This document shows positions 1 through 12,295 of a stretch of 64,000 bases of DNA, piece after piece (position 1 is the stretch's first letter; every line of letters starts with the position of its first letter). Source of the DNA: Macrocystis pyrifera (taxonomy: Eukaryota; Sar; Phaeophyceae; Laminariales; Laminariaceae); NCBI GenBank assembly GCA_031763025.1, contig JASSKH010000028.1:1-64000 (forward strand), in the 5' to 3' direction. A program made the translations under genes and the position numbers. The notes under the pieces were generated by a model. That model saw only the letters and a list, made by a program, of their open reading frames with translations, was not told the origin of the DNA and ran no database searches.

Positions 1-756
1 ACGCCATCCCCGAAACCCCAAGGACATTTTTGTCCATAAATCGTCCCGCTACCCTCGGTATGCAACCATCTTTGCAAGTACTGTAGGCATGATGCATATG
101 AATACGCCCTTTCGTGTCGCGCCACGGTTTCCCGGGTCTGGTTGCAGAGAGGCTGGTGCGTTTCTTTTGCTGCTTCGGAGATAGCTATTTCCGACGGCGA
201 ACGAGATCCGGAAGACTACATTCTACTGAATGTGAGGAATCGAGCATAGAAAAAAAAAAAACTCGTAGCTCTCACCGAAAGAGCTGGTTTGTAATAACCT
301 AAACCACGACTGATTGTCTAAACCCATGAGCGAGCGAGGCAGTAATCACTTTTGCGGCGATCCCGGCATTGAGTACATTTCAGGCAGATGGCCACCGCCG
401 TTCTAAGAAGAGGATTCGTTCTATCTAGCGGGCATGGTATGTGAATTGGATGCGAGCCGACCAGGCCAAAACGGGCTGAGGTACTCCAGCGACAAAGACC
501 TAAGGCATTAACACCGGTAGTGGAGAGGGGGGGGGGAAAGCCTGCTGTGCGCCCCCGGATCTGAGCTACGACCACGACTAGGAGGAAAAGATAAAAGACG
601 GGCGAAGATAAAACATATGAGATGGAAAAACAAGAACAAAAAGACAACCAAACGTGCGGCGCGGGGCGTCTTTTCGGCAAACCAAAACGTTTTGCACCGT
701 ACTGCTACGAGCCAAACCGTTCCTCCCTCCATTGCGGCTCTACACCTTCCCTAAAG
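1..756. other. No gene supported; probable upstream intron
   Basis: I see no convincing coding sequence here. The last 40 bases are pyrimidine-rich (ending ccttccctaaag) and look like a splice acceptor for the exon at 757, so this is probably an intron of the gene whose earlier exons would lie before the window. Confidence 0.4.
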
Positions 757-833
757 ATGTACTGGTACCCGGGCGGGAGCGCCAACGCTTCGGATACGTG
801 CATCGACGAGGACGGCGAGTGGGAATCTCACAG
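757..833 (+). CDS. Unrecognised membrane protein, exon A
   Basis: Putative internal exon. It follows a pyrimidine-rich acceptor (tacaccttccctaaag) and ends at a CAG/GTGAGG donor. It encodes MYWYPGGSANA followed by DTCIDEDGEW and ends with two bases (ag) of a split codon, which the first base of the next exon at 1212 completes as Ser. This phase match is the main evidence that it is real. The peptide looks extracellular, but I do not recognise the family. The four exons at 757, 1212, 10842 and 16536 are proposed as one gene because phases agree at every junction. An exon between 1326 and 10842 could have been missed. Confidence 0.45.
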
Positions 834-1211
834 GTGAGGTATAGTAGCACATTATTATACTAGCATCAGCTACAAGTGCGCGTGGTTCTTGGTTGGGGAT
901 GCAGAAGACAGGAACATGGCACATACTACGTATACTTGTAGCGTTTGAGTGTCTTACTTCGAAAATTACTTCATCGTATGCGTATGATATTTTTCTCACT
1001 TTGCTGTGGATGAGACAACTCACAACTGCGACTAGCTGTTACTATCTGTAATAGGTATTGATGGATGCCTGACGGGTTGGCCTATGCCTGTCGCCATCGG
1101 TCTGTAGAATCTTCTTCGAAAAGTTAATTCTGCCGTAATATTTTTGCGAGCATCGTCCATTAGCTGACCCATCTCGTCTCCGCCGTCGTACCTCCGCCGC
1201 CACTATCGCAG

Positions 1212-1326
1212 CGAGAGCGTATTTATCCACTTGCGCGACGTGGATAGCAACATCCCGTCAGCTGGTATCCAAGTGGGCTACTCCTGCGTGACGAGTGCGT
1301 CCAACAGCCACATCTTCAACTACGTC
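1212..1326 (+). CDS. Unrecognised membrane protein, exon B
   Basis: Putative exon between a CAG acceptor (1209-1211) and a GTC/GTGAGT donor at 1327. Read in the phase set by exon A it is open and encodes a peptide containing VFIHLRDVDSNIPSAG and VGYSCVTSASNSHIFNYV. It ends on a whole codon, and the next supported exon (10842) begins on a whole codon. The composition (Ser/Asn-rich, one Cys) suits an extracellular domain. The following intron would be 9.5 kb long and contains a hAT transposon and a non-LTR fragment. No function is assigned. Confidence 0.5.
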
Positions 1327-2756
1327 GTGAGTACACAACATATTATATGTGTCCCCTGGCAAGTTCTTGGTGTCTGCGGATTTTCAGGCTTGTGGTAATG
1401 TGTTGTCGTCATGAACCTTTTGGTCCATACGGGCCCTAGGCATTCAACGGATCGAGAGAGCCGTAGCTCGGCTCCATAAAAAACGCGGTTGGTTTTTAAC
1501 CTCAGTATTCATTCACCATACAGCAGAGCACGCAAGAGACCACACTCACCGGGATAAATTTTCGATCCAGATTCTCCTAAACAAGGGGGACACTACGGAC
1601 GGAAATGTTGGCCTTGGGGATATCTCGTCGAGACTATTCCGTAGAGGTATTTACACTTTCGCTGTTTCTGTCGATAAATCAGCTCGGAAATTTGCACGAC
1701 CGAGCGTATATCTTGCGTGTGATGTGGTAGTGCTGAATGCAAACTGCTGTACGGTACACGCAGTATATTTTTCTGTTTTCCCCCCGAAGATAGCAACTGC
1801 ATGGTTGAAGCTGGACTTTCAATCGTCACCCTCTTTACGAGCTGCCATGGGCTATCCCAAACCTTTTAGACAAAATCTCCGGAAGCGGTTGCCTCCAAGA
1901 AATCCAGCGAGACTGGACCCGAAACAGTGATAGTTTGACATCGCGATCTTAAAACGAATTTGCGATCAATGGGGAGGGAGAGATTGTCAGGCTATACAAA
2001 ACAATAGAGGTGTTTTCTATGCTATTCGTCAGTGGTCACGGTGATGTTCTGAGAAATCGGGACACAGGCGACCGGCCTAAAACCCGGTACGTACAAACGC
2101 GAACACTGTTTTACTTGATACCGTGCAGCCGTTCTTCTGCATTTGTTTGAGTTGCGAAGCCTGCATCGTCGGTTGGGGTTCATACACACTCTCATAATAA
2201 TTTATTGGTTGACAATCGACGTAGTGCCCCCGTGAGTACGTTGTTACTGTATTATACGACGTACTGCAGTACAACCGTTGTTGTCTCGAATGCAATAAGC
2301 GGGTCTAGGCGACCAACACTTTCTGTAGAACGAGAAGCTATTGCGTACCAAACCACAAAACTGCGGGTTGCTCACCAATCTGCCTCGGAACTTCCCTGCA
2401 CAAATCAGCACGTACGTGTAGCAGAATGAAAACGAAATGGTATGTAGTGTAGTGTGGAAGTGCAAGCATTAAGTTCGAACAAAATGAGCAAAACACTGCT
2501 TGCTGTGCCCATGCTCCCAGAATTGTACCGGACGGCAGAAACTCGAGGCCGCTAAGTTTTCCGTTGCTATATGCGGGTACTGTTGTTGGTGGTGGTGGTG
2601 TTCTCACATGAACTCTCAAACGAAGGAGTCCGTGGTCACACAAGCTGGAACGCTAGGAAGATTCTAGAAGTATTTATAAGTCGAAATTCGGCGACCTAAG
2701 AATACACAAGACGAAGAATGCGCATACAAGATGAAGTCAATATTTAAACTGAACGA
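1327..2756. other. Intronic sequence, nothing recognised
   Basis: Short open frames on both strands look like chance. A possible acceptor near 1388 is followed by a stop after eight codons, so I did not use it. Confidence 0.4.
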
Positions 2757-3795
2757 ACATGGCCGCGGGTATATCCTCTCAACTACAAGATGGAGCTCCC
2801 CCCGTTTTCATCACTAACCAAATCGTGGCTGCCGACTACAGCGGTTGTTGTCTGGACTGTTGCCTGCACCGCACCAAACGCACGGTAGTCGTGAACACAG
2901 AGAGAAACACGCCTGCTGTCTGGGGAGCTGTCAGAGTGAAGACTCGCGGACATGCAGTGAAGAAGGAGCAATCGAACCTAAAACCACCACACGAATATCA
3001 ACGATCGCCATCTCTTCCCGGACTGTCGCACAGCTATGCTACCACGTCTCTGATAATTGCGGGGGCATTCCCCTTAAAGGGCATGCAACTCGCCACTCTG
3101 CAAAGACCAGTGACGTTAATAACAAATATATTTTACTGCCTCGTGAGAAAGAGAACAAGAAAGAAAACGGTGACTGCTTCTCTCGTGATGGTGTGCGCGC
3201 CGGTCATGGGTCTCGTGTGCCGTCCTGCTGCCGTTCTTCACGGCCGCCTCATTGCCTTAGCCCAATCCGCCCGCTCCTTTACACGTGCTCTCGTTGCCGC
3301 TCCCTTCCAGTCGGTTCCCCTTCTCCCCCGTCCCGAAAAACAAAGTGCTCCTCGCACTTGCGGTTCTGATCTGAAAAACAAAATTCTCGCGCAGGGTGAG
3401 TTCAACCCGTCTCTTCCCCGCTCGTCGACGATCTGTCCCCTCCTCCTTCGTCGTCGAATACAGCCTCCCATCGGCGCAATAGATTGTGACGTAGTTTGGC
3501 CTGTGGTGGCGCCTGCCTTCGCGCACGGACATTCCGATTGAGCATTGCTGCTCTGTCGCTGCTGCCTAAACAAAGAGGCGCGAATCGTAGGTCACGAGCC
3601 TGACGCACCACGTACGACCCAACTCTACCGCCGCCTGAGCCTCGCGGCCACACGCAGCTCCAAGAAGGTATCGCTCCTTGAGGGTGGGTCCGGCCTTACA
3701 CCCGCCAGCTACCCCACTCGCTATAAGCCTGGGGCATGCCTCACAGCATGCCTTGCCGAGGCAGCGAGGGGAACGGAGGTATTCTGAGGACACGC
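2757..3795 (+). repeat. Dispersed 1-kb repeat, copy 1
   Basis: This stretch matches the reverse strand of 21385-22445 over about 1 kb with many substitutions and small indels. Shared blocks include the GCC(C/T)GGATTGTTGCCTGC-type region near 2850, the ctcgcacttgcggtt block near 3350, and the terminal gaggcagcgaggggaacgga block near 3755. A 260-codon frame (2759-3541) crosses it, but the homologous blocks fall in different frames in the two copies. I therefore read it as a non-coding dispersed repeat rather than a gene. It lies in the large intron of the gene at 757-16789. I see no terminal repeats that would define its class. Confidence 0.6.
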
Positions 3796-5087
3796 CTTTC
3801 TTTCAATTTCCCTGCTTCCATTTTTCAGCGAGGCTGGGGAATGGGCTGGGGAATAAGTGGGAGGTTTTGAGTTGACCCACCCCTAAACAATCCATGGCAT
3901 GCCTGCGCCATCCATTCCGACCAGACGATGTTAAACGCTTGTTGTGGTGCATTCAGGGTATCGGGCTAACGAAGGAAAATCACATCAGCAGCGCGAAATA
4001 AGGCAACGTACCAAGCTGTAGCAACCTCTTCCGCAACGTACAAAGACAAGGTGAGCCCCTCTTTGACATGGCTTGGTCGCTAGTCATGAATACTACCGGG
4101 TACTGCTGTAGCTACCTGTGTCCGGTGCGCGTGGTGAAACCACGGTGAAACCGGACATGATCATTGAGTCGTTGTGGGTTGAACCTATTTTTTTCTGAAG
4201 GTCCTCACTTGAGGGCCGTTATTATCGGAGGGCTTTTCTTCCAGAATTTCCAAACTTTGAAAAGATATAAATTTGTATCAAGATATTATGGAGGCGTGCT
4301 ATCCCGATTTGTGAAATTCAACAGACCCCAAAAAATATCAGGAAAGCCGGATTGCACAAATAAATTAGGAAAAAACGAATCCAGAAAATCTGGACGATGA
4401 AAAAAAGCGTGAAACAAAGTCCTGGAAATTATTTTAGCAAAAAAACTGAAAAAAACTGTTTTCGGATACAAAAGCCCCGACACACTAATGACATTATTGC
4501 CCTGGAGTAGAAATATCAACCACTTATTATGATGAGTTGTATCATAGATTTTTTTTTGACGTGTCAAACGGGGGCCCTGGGTTATGGCAAGGAGGATATA
4601 CATGCATACGTACCTAACCCAAAAAACACAAAAAATGAGAAAAAAATGAAACTTGACACGACGAATAAATCCCTCCCGTGGCCTAGGAAACCACGAATAA
4701 GCATGCTAAAACACTGCTGCTAAGGATAAGGCACGTGCTTTGCAGTCCAAGGATAAGGCACGTGCCTTGTTGGGTACCTGTACTTCCTCGGGCGAGGAAT
4801 TCCGTCATTCGGTTCTTTTATTTATTTGGTCAAAATGTGCAACCTGTACCTTGGCACGGCTTTTTTTTCTATTGCAATCTCTGTGAATTCGCTCATTATT
4901 TTTTTGTATATGCGGTCCATGCAGGACAATTTATCCATTCATTTTTCAGTGCATATCTATTGAAAAAAAAATATTTGTGGCGTGAAACAACAATGGCCGT
5001 GACCGCCGTCGCGAGCTACGTAATGCAATATTTTCGACCGAAACTACCTCGAAATTACCCCGAAATACCCGGAAGTGGGCGCTATTG
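3796..5087. other. AT-rich intronic sequence
   Basis: No gene is supported. A small direct duplication of aaggataaggcacgtgc lies at about 4722-4765. Confidence 0.4.
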
Positions 5088-5095
5088 CACCCGCA

Positions 5096-7653
5096 TAGGG
5101 ATGTAGATCAACCCGTTTTCGGAGTTGATTTGATTGTTGATTAATTTGGCCCAATCGGGTTGATTTAATCAGGATTATTAGTTGGTTGTAATCTACGGAA
5201 TCAACCGGGGATGATGCGCTTTTAATCATGATGATTGTTGGTTGATTACATTGATCATGCTCAACGTTTTTCATAGATTCTGGCTGCAGCTTCCCGAGTG
5301 GGACCCTGCTGTGCTCATGCACGGATTCCCTTCCTCCACACGCTCTCTCTAGTGTAGCCTCCTGTACAATGCAGTACAACTGCTGCTCTGTTCTACTGCA
5401 CGCAAAGCGTCGGAAACACCAAAGCCCCAATAAAGCCCTCATATCACGTATGTATCCCCCCTTGGTATGTTGCCACTATTCGCGTGCTTACGATACAACG
5501 AAAGGCGCCATACTACTATCTCCTAAAGTATGCATGCTAGATTGCCGCCATCCTTCGCTGCGCTGCAAGCAGTAGCCAGACGGGACCCTACGATTGATTA
5601 GGTGGTGGGTAGCAGTCCGTTCAGAATACAGCAGCATAACCTTGTACCAGAGTTTGTGTTTCATGCTTTCACGAAGGAAAGCTATATCCTCGACCTGACG
5701 ATTGCGCTTATTGGTAACAAGTCCACCTACGGAAAAGACGCGTTCGGAAGCGGCAGATGACGCTTGAACTGCAAGGTACTTGCAGGCTAGCATGTCAGTA
5801 CGGGGATAGATGCACGAGGCCTTTTGCCACCGCCCAAGAGGCCCGCCTGCGGCTTCGATCGCACCCTCTGCAACCTCTTCCGACTTATTATAGAGCGCCC
5901 ATTCGTTCATGATTTCGTTCCTTTTGGACAGAGATAGCGTTTGCGGCTTCTTTGCGAGGGAAGCGGTAGCTCCACCGTGGGTGTCATCTCTGGTGTTCCT
6001 TCTGAAGAAGGCTCTTTCTCCCAGCCGCCTCCGGCATGAGACCGCCGAGAGACGTTCCGCCAACATCAGCGTCGACTTTCCTGACCTCTTCTACGGTACT
6101 TGTCTTGTGGCCCCTTCTTCTGCCCGCCTAATAGATTCCTTTAGGTTGCGCCGCATACACGTTTTTTTACAGTTACAACAAGAAACACCTCTTTTCTATC
6201 GAAAATAATCATGTAATAATAGAGTGTTAGCGCAGAACGAAAATTTAATAGGGTGTTTTCGTCGGTAAACTTATCCAAAAATGATGTCTCTCCGGCATGC
6301 GCTTTATCAATTTTTAAATATTGGGATGAATTTAAGATCTTCTCGGAAAACGAGAACGGATGGGTGTCGATGTGCAATAATTTGCAAGTGCGTGGTATGC
6401 TGTACCAATCTCGTATACGATGGATGACCGCTGTGCGCTGTGTGCCCGAATCAAACGTTTGCTGCTGTTGTCGTGGTGTTCCTGAGTGTGCGGCTTGAGA
6501 CACAGCGCTCCGGCGAGCCCTCCAAAAAAAGGCACCGCGCCGAACCCGACATCAGCACAGCAAAGCAGCAGACAGAGTGCATACAGTAAATAAACCTTCT
6601 GGCGGCCTGCGTTTCATATCTTCTCCGTGCCCTGCCGCTCTCTCCCAGCACGTAGCAGCAAGGAACAAAAACAAGCAGTCAGAAACGACACAGCAAGATG
6701 CTGCACCTGCTGTATGTACGTGTGTACTCGTACTTTAACCCTAATAAAGTAGGTTTCGTGGTACCAAGGTTCCAGGTACCGGTATATGATCACGATAGAA
6801 GAGCGCGGCTTCGGACACACTACGCACGAAAACACGAGACAGAGAGGGAAGCAGGAGAACCACCAGAGAGAAAGACAAACGTACTTGATCCTCAAAGGAG
6901 CTGCACCCGGCGACCACAGCTAGACGTGCGTCGCCTGTCTCGTCGGAGCTGGCCGAAGAAGAGTTTTCGGCAGCCACATCTCTGCACACAGCGACAGCTA
7001 GCTGCTGCTGCTGCTGTTGCTACGGGTCTTGTAAACAGCAAGGTCAACGAGCAATAAAGGCGCAAAAGCGCAGGGAATCCGCCGTTTCCACATCACCAGC
7101 CCTGTCCCCCACCGTGACATATGGCTCAGACCGCGCGCCTATCGCACGGGGGCCTTCTCGACACGTGGAGGTCAAACGATGTCGCGAGGCAACGACGCAA
7201 GGGCGTGTGGTCACATGCCTCAGGTGCCAGCCAGTTCCATTTGGTCGCACCTACACAGTATTGTTTCGGGTGTGCTTGGCCAACCACGGAGGCTCAGGGA
7301 GATGTAGACCAACCGTCTAAACGTGGTCGTTGTCGTTTTCGGCTCTATGTATATTATTCTGGCTCTATGTATATTTGCCTTTCAAATATACATAACGCGG
7401 CCATATTTGAGTAAATTTCAGTAAATTTGGAAATAGTTATTTGCTATCCGTCGGTAACGGGGGAATACAAGTGGTCGTTATAGTCAAATTTGCACAAAGC
7501 GCTAACACTCTAATGACTTGACTATGATGATTAATCAACTAATCATCATTAGCTGATTAATAATCATTAATCAACAAAACTCTATCACGTCAATGATTAA
7601 AATCAACCACCAAAAATTAATCATAATCAACAGCATTGAGTTGCACATCCCTA
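5096..7653 (-). mobile_element. hAT-family DNA transposon with TIRs and TSD
   Basis: The element begins TAGGGATGT (5096) and ends with its inverse ACATCCCTA (7653). The flanking octamers CACCCGCA (5088-5095) and CACCCGCG (7654-7661) match at 7 of 8 positions, as expected for the 8-bp target duplication of hAT elements. Both subterminal regions are rich in ATCAACC/TTGATTAAT motifs, which resemble subterminal transposase-binding repeats. Inside, on the reverse strand, lies a hAT C-terminal dimerisation domain (5488-6066). The element is 2.56 kb, long enough for a full transposase, but no N-terminal catalytic part survives, so it is probably dead. It sits in the 9.5-kb intron between the exons at 1212 and 10842. 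Confidence 0.85.
5488..6066 (-). pseudogene. hAT transposase, C-terminal dimerisation fragment
   Basis: A 192-codon frame. It contains the hallmark of the hAT C-terminal dimerisation domain: YPRTDMLACKYLAVQASSA, then SERVFSVGGLVTNKRNR, then a FLRESMKHKLW helix. In intact hAT transposases this domain follows the DDE catalytic core and mediates multimerisation on DNA. Here the protein is about one third of the usual length. The region upstream of the start (6067-7500 on this strand) has no open frame with the catalytic core or a BED zinc finger. The C-terminal 45 codons after the domain are not family-like. I call it a transposase relic inside the TIR-bounded element. Confidence 0.8.
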
Positions 7654-7827
7654 CACCCGCGCGCACGTCATGCTCACAGATCAAGCCTTTTCTTACTGTG
7701 CTGTACAGCGCAATAGCAACCAACAGACAATTATACGTACGTACACACGACAAACTGTACATATCGTACGTACGATACGATACAAGCGTATATATTGTTA
7801 CATGTGGCTGATATATCAGTCATGGTG

Positions 7828-9450
7828 TGTGTGTTCTTCACATTAAACCGTTCTTCTACTCGTCGACATCCAGCACGCCCAGTGTCCGTGCTGATTCTTC
7901 ACCCTAGAAAGTAACGAGCTCTGTGGTCACAGACTACGACACAGAGATAACACACCGTAATGCATTAATAGCCTACGCAATACCATGCCTTCGCATTAGG
8001 TGCGGCCGACACAACATACATACATACGCCAGCAATCTAAATACACCATAAAGAAAGAGAAGCAATGAAGAAACCAAACCGAAAAAGAAAAAGAAAAAGA
8101 AAAGGAGAAGAATCCCAAATAAATAAATAAAATGGGAAGCCAAAGCTCAGACACATACTTACCCCGAGCATGAGCCAAAAGGAACGTGCAAGGGGGAAGA
8201 TACGAGAAGGAAAAGGGGGACTATGCATCCCGGTGAACACTTAACTAAGTAAAAAGAGCAATAATGAGTGGGCCAAAATACGCTCGTCACCCACCCACTA
8301 TGTAGTACTTCTTTCATAAGGATAAGAAGGAAAAAATATGGGAAAAAGTTAAGTCATGGAAAAAAATCAAAATACATACCGAACGGCCGCAGCAGTTGGC
8401 GGTACGAGTAGTAAAGAAAAGTCCAACCTACATTAGTCGGCCTGGTACCTTGCTACCCTATCTGCGGTCTCTCTGCTACTCTCTTCTACCGCGGTTTCCC
8501 TTCTACTCCTCCTGTTCCCCCCCTGCCCCCATACACTTGTACGGTGTTCCTTCTACCCCTCCTGCTGTTACCCCTCCCCCCATTCCCTCTAACACTACCT
8601 GCAGCGCATGCACGGCGCTGTCTACTCAGCTTTGCCTCAGCCTCGTGCCACCTGCCCATGAGCTGTTCAGCTGCTTCGAGGATTCCCCGGTACCACTTTC
8701 CCGTCTGTTTTGCTGCAGTGGGCCACAGTGCGGTCCCAACTCCTAAGACTAAGGGGTAGTCTTCCGTTGATCCCTCGGTGGCTTTGAACACTCTAAGGTC
8801 CTCAGCAATGGCCCTACGCCAAGTCTTGGGCTGCCCGCCTGGTTTCGGGCTCCCCCCACCAGCGATCGTCCCGAACATCAACCGACTGGGCAATCGCCCC
8901 TCGTGTTGCCGCACCAGAGCCCCCGCAAAGAAGAGTCACCGTTTACGGATGGTCGTTTCGATACTTTCGCATCGTGTTATCCTGAGCGCCTTCGCATACG
9001 AGAGGGTGGTGTGGTCGGTGCGTAGTCGGTGCTGGAAGCCAATGACTCGCAGAAGGACTTCGTGGTGGGCTGATCGAAGCTTGACGAAGTGGTCCGCATT
9101 GGGTCCACGTCACGCAACCGTTCAGCAAGGTCTCAATGACCTCGGCCTTCAGCATCCGGACTTTCAGACTAAGCGGTGCGTTCGTCCCGTCGTACAGTTC
9201 CGGACCACACCGTTTGAGGCATGCCCGCATCAGACGAATTCGTCGCTCGATTTCGAAGGAGAGGTCAGCGTTCTCGTGGATAATGCCTCCTAGGTATAAA
9301 AACTGGGTCGTCTGTTTTATACTTTTGGCCTGCAGCTTCGATCGCGAGCGGTGAGGTGGTAAACGTCTGACCCGGTGTTCGTAGGAGCATCGTCTCTGTC
9401 TTCTTCTCGGATACCGTGAGACCTACTGCTTCGAAGTATACCAAGGGCAA
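7828..9450 (-). mobile_element. RTE-like non-LTR retrotransposon, 5'-truncated copy E
   Basis: Read on the reverse strand, 9420-8486 encodes the post-reverse-transcriptase C-terminal region shared with the copies at 34.4, 41.2 and 51.0 kb ([56 protein letters not shown]). It continues into the family's long 3' UTR and ends at 7828 with the family terminus TTTAATGTGAAGAAC. Frames are broken. A block at 8236-8285 is shared with 51013-51062, upstream of copy A, but in the opposite orientation to this copy. Confidence 0.75.
8486..9420 (-). pseudogene. Non-LTR ORF2 C-terminal remnant (copy E)
   Basis: Two overlapping broken frames (9230-8943 and 8914-8486) cover the region that follows the reverse transcriptase in this family. 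The catalytic palm is absent. Identity to the other copies is obvious in [17 protein letters not shown] and in the GNGG-containing tail. It is non-functional, and it lies antisense within an intron of the surrounding gene. Confidence 0.75.
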
Positions 9451-10841
9451 GCAAGCCTCATTCAAACAACACACTGACAGCATTCGTACGTTTTGTTTTG
9501 CACTCACGCCGAAGCCATACCCAGCCACAGGAAGACCTCATGGCTTCTCTACATGCCAAAACCACACCCAGTCACAGGAACTAAGTTAAATTGCCTCTCG
9601 ACACGCTAAGACGTTTTTTCATGGAGTGATTCACCCAGTCACCGCACATGTATCTAACCCCCCCCCCCCCCCCCCCCCCCCGCATTATCACAGCGGTATC
9701 CTCCCCTGCTTCCTCCTTTACCGCCTTTTTCTTCTCCTCCTCCTTCCTTACCGCCTTTTTCTTCTCCTCCTCCTTCCTCTTGTTGAGCACCTATTGCGTG
9801 CTTTGAAGGACGGAAAAAGCCAGGCGTTCCTGCGCAGCTGCTGCAGTCGCTTCCGCTGCCTTCTTGCCGTCAGCAGTGTTCTCGCCCCCCCTAACCTAGA
9901 TCTGCTGTGTGCGTGTGTGGCCCCAACAGAGCTCCGCTGTGTGCGCGTGTGTGATGTATCAGACATACTATTTTCAGCATAGTATATATCGTATATACCT
10001 GGTACTATTTTTAGCATGTAGGTTAATCTGGGTCCGTATCAGGTGGCGGCTAAACAATTTTACGAATATGTCGGGACGTATCGCTTTTCTCAGAAAAAAA
10101 AATCTCTCCGCGTGTGGGAATCGATGCCGCACTCACTCTTAAAATATCGTATTGCTAGCTACCCTGACTAAAACGAATTGAACGAAGTCGACCTTCAAGA
10201 TCCAGTTTTTTGGAATATTTCAATCAAGTTTCACTTTCTTTTCAAAAAAGAAAAACTTGCGTCGCGAGATGATGTCGAGAGCAGTCCTAATGCGTTGAGA
10301 CCATGAAAGTTCCCCGGTCCCAAGAAACGATTGAAGTGTTGCCTGGTTTATTCAGGATACAAAGGCTCAGAGAAACAAAACAACTCTCCTTGGAGAACTG
10401 CGCCTAGAGACAGGGCGTTTGCCGGTGTCTTTGGATTTTGGAACAACATCTACCTTTACCCCGAGAAAACTGTACCTTGGGGATGGGGAAAGTGTGGACA
10501 ATTTGTCCTGCATGGACCATATATATATGGCTTTCTTTGCCCTGTAAACCCCAGCGCTATATTTCGGCCAACACACGCTAAGGATATTGAGAGAGTTTGT
10601 TTGTGGTCGTGGTCTCAATCGGTCGACTGCTGATGATGATGATCTTCTCTCGTGTTATCGAGGGCCTCGAAGCACGTGCTTTTTCCCGTTCAAATTGCTC
10701 CTGCTATTACGCATGCGTACAGCGGTATATCAACAGCTGTAGTGTACCACAGCATTGGCCCAATAGCTGGCAAGGATGAAACGCGCCGTGCTCTGCCCGC
10801 GTAAACCAATGGCCACGCTCGTGACCCTCTGCTCTCCTCAG
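9451..10841. other. Intronic sequence with 24-nt poly(C)
   Basis: No gene is supported. A poly(C) run covers 9658-9681. Pyrimidine-rich tandem blocks (ttcttctcctcctccttcc) follow at 9727-9780. A long pyrimidine tract ending gctctcctcag precedes the exon at 10842. Confidence 0.5.
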
Positions 10842-10986
10842 AAAAATGGCAATACCGCAGACATCGTGAGCCCCTACGCGTGGCTGTCTATGGAGATAGC
10901 CCAGGAAACAAACTCGCATGAGGAGATCACGGAGATCAACCCCCTTGAGATCGCCGAGATGTTCGGAAACGTTGGCGGCTTTTGGG
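10842..10986 (+). CDS. Unrecognised membrane protein, exon C
   Basis: An exon with strong signals: acceptor gaccctctgctctcctcag just before it and donor GTGAGT at 10987. It encodes KNGNTADIVSPYAWLSMEIA, then an acidic stretch EEITEINPLEIAEMFG, then NVGGFW. It ends with one base (g) of a split codon, and the exon at 16536 supplies 'at', giving Asp. The joined peptide GGFWDLLLLLWPIFFVTA is a plausible membrane segment preceded by an amphipathic, acidic juxtamembrane region. The function is unknown. The continuity of sense across the 5.5-kb intron is my best evidence for this gene. Confidence 0.65.
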
Positions 10987-12295
10987 GTGAGTCGAGCGAG
11001 AAAATAAACCGAAGACTGCTGTGGTGGTAGCAGCTGTTTAGGCCGTCGCTTTCAATGTCGTTTTGCCTTGCTTTCCAGTCTTGCCCAGCCTTGCTCGCGT
11101 CTACCGCTACGAGTATGTATGATAGGAATACCCCTATCGTTCGTAGGATCCTCAGAAGGGAAACTGGGCATTAAAAGGGACGATTGCAGCCACGACCACA
11201 AAGAGCGATTGGGGGGGCAACACAAGTTGGTGTCGAGTTACAATGTTGTTGGATGCAACGAGTCGTGCAGCACGGGCGCCACTTGAGTATGAGACGTTCT
11301 GCGATAGAGGCTCACCCTAATTTTCCGAGGCTACTTACTTAAGGAGCTGCGTACCTCACCCGAAAACTGACTTAGGCGAAAATCCCGACGAATAATCCCA
11401 TGGTCCAAGTATAAAAACCGTTTATTTATGAGAAATATTTTTGGTGGCCAAGAAGTTCCCATTGCCTTTGTAGGTACAAAATGAGAAAAAAAATGAATCA
11501 CAACAAGTGTGATTCCAACGGTATTGCGTCGATTTTCAGTTCAGGAGCCCTTTGGGGAGTCAGAAACACTGCGGCCAACAGAAAGTGCCGCTCTTGTCGT
11601 GGTAACCGTCTCACCAGTAGTAGTAGTAGTAGCAGTAGTAGTATAGTGGCGTACTGTCGCACTCAAGAGATGCGAAAAGTATGTACATCCGCAGGTGTGG
11701 CCTTGCGAAGACCGTGCGTGCTGGTCGAAAGCAACTTATAGATGCTGTTGGGCTTTTCGCGTCAAGCACAGACACATGACTATAAGAACACTGTTATTGT
11801 TGTACCTCGTATCGTTGACTTTTGTACTCTAATAGTAGGCAATAATACTTGATAAATATGATCGCTGTGTGTGCTGCTGTAACTTATATCCCAGTTGCGG
11901 CACTAAAGCGAAACCAGGGGAAAGCATACCGTGGCCGAGGTGGGCGCAACCGTCCTCTCTAAAATCTGCAAGATGCATAATAAGCCGCGGCTAGATGTAG
12001 GGTACAATATGTATAGCACCGTAAGGGCCATTGCACGTACCGACTCTAATCGAGTTAGTTGCCTTGGTACTTGGTCGTGGCAAGCTGACTACCTATTCTG
12101 ATGCATTTTATCAACCTCCCGACGAACCCTCGCATCATCTCTCCGATGAGCGTACTATGCATTTGTATTATATTTTATTACTTTGTACCAAATAGCCGAT
12201 TTTTTTTTTTTTCCGGAATAGTTCACTTTTATCGTTTGGCCGCGGGTCTTTTCTCGAGCTTCCTGCTGCGGGGCCCGCAGGGGGGCGGCGTGGAC
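10987..12295. other. Start of 5.5-kb intron; short (TAG)n
   Basis: No coding sequence is recognised. A short TAG/AGT trinucleotide run lies at about 11612-11642. Confidence 0.5.

Noticed and set aside
2759-3541. 260-codon frame as a gene
   Set aside because: The inverted second copy of this repeat (21385-22445) does not keep the frame, and no domain is visible.
8396-8746. Plus-strand frames at 8.4-9.3 kb
   Set aside because: They are antisense shadows of the reverse-strand non-LTR copy E.
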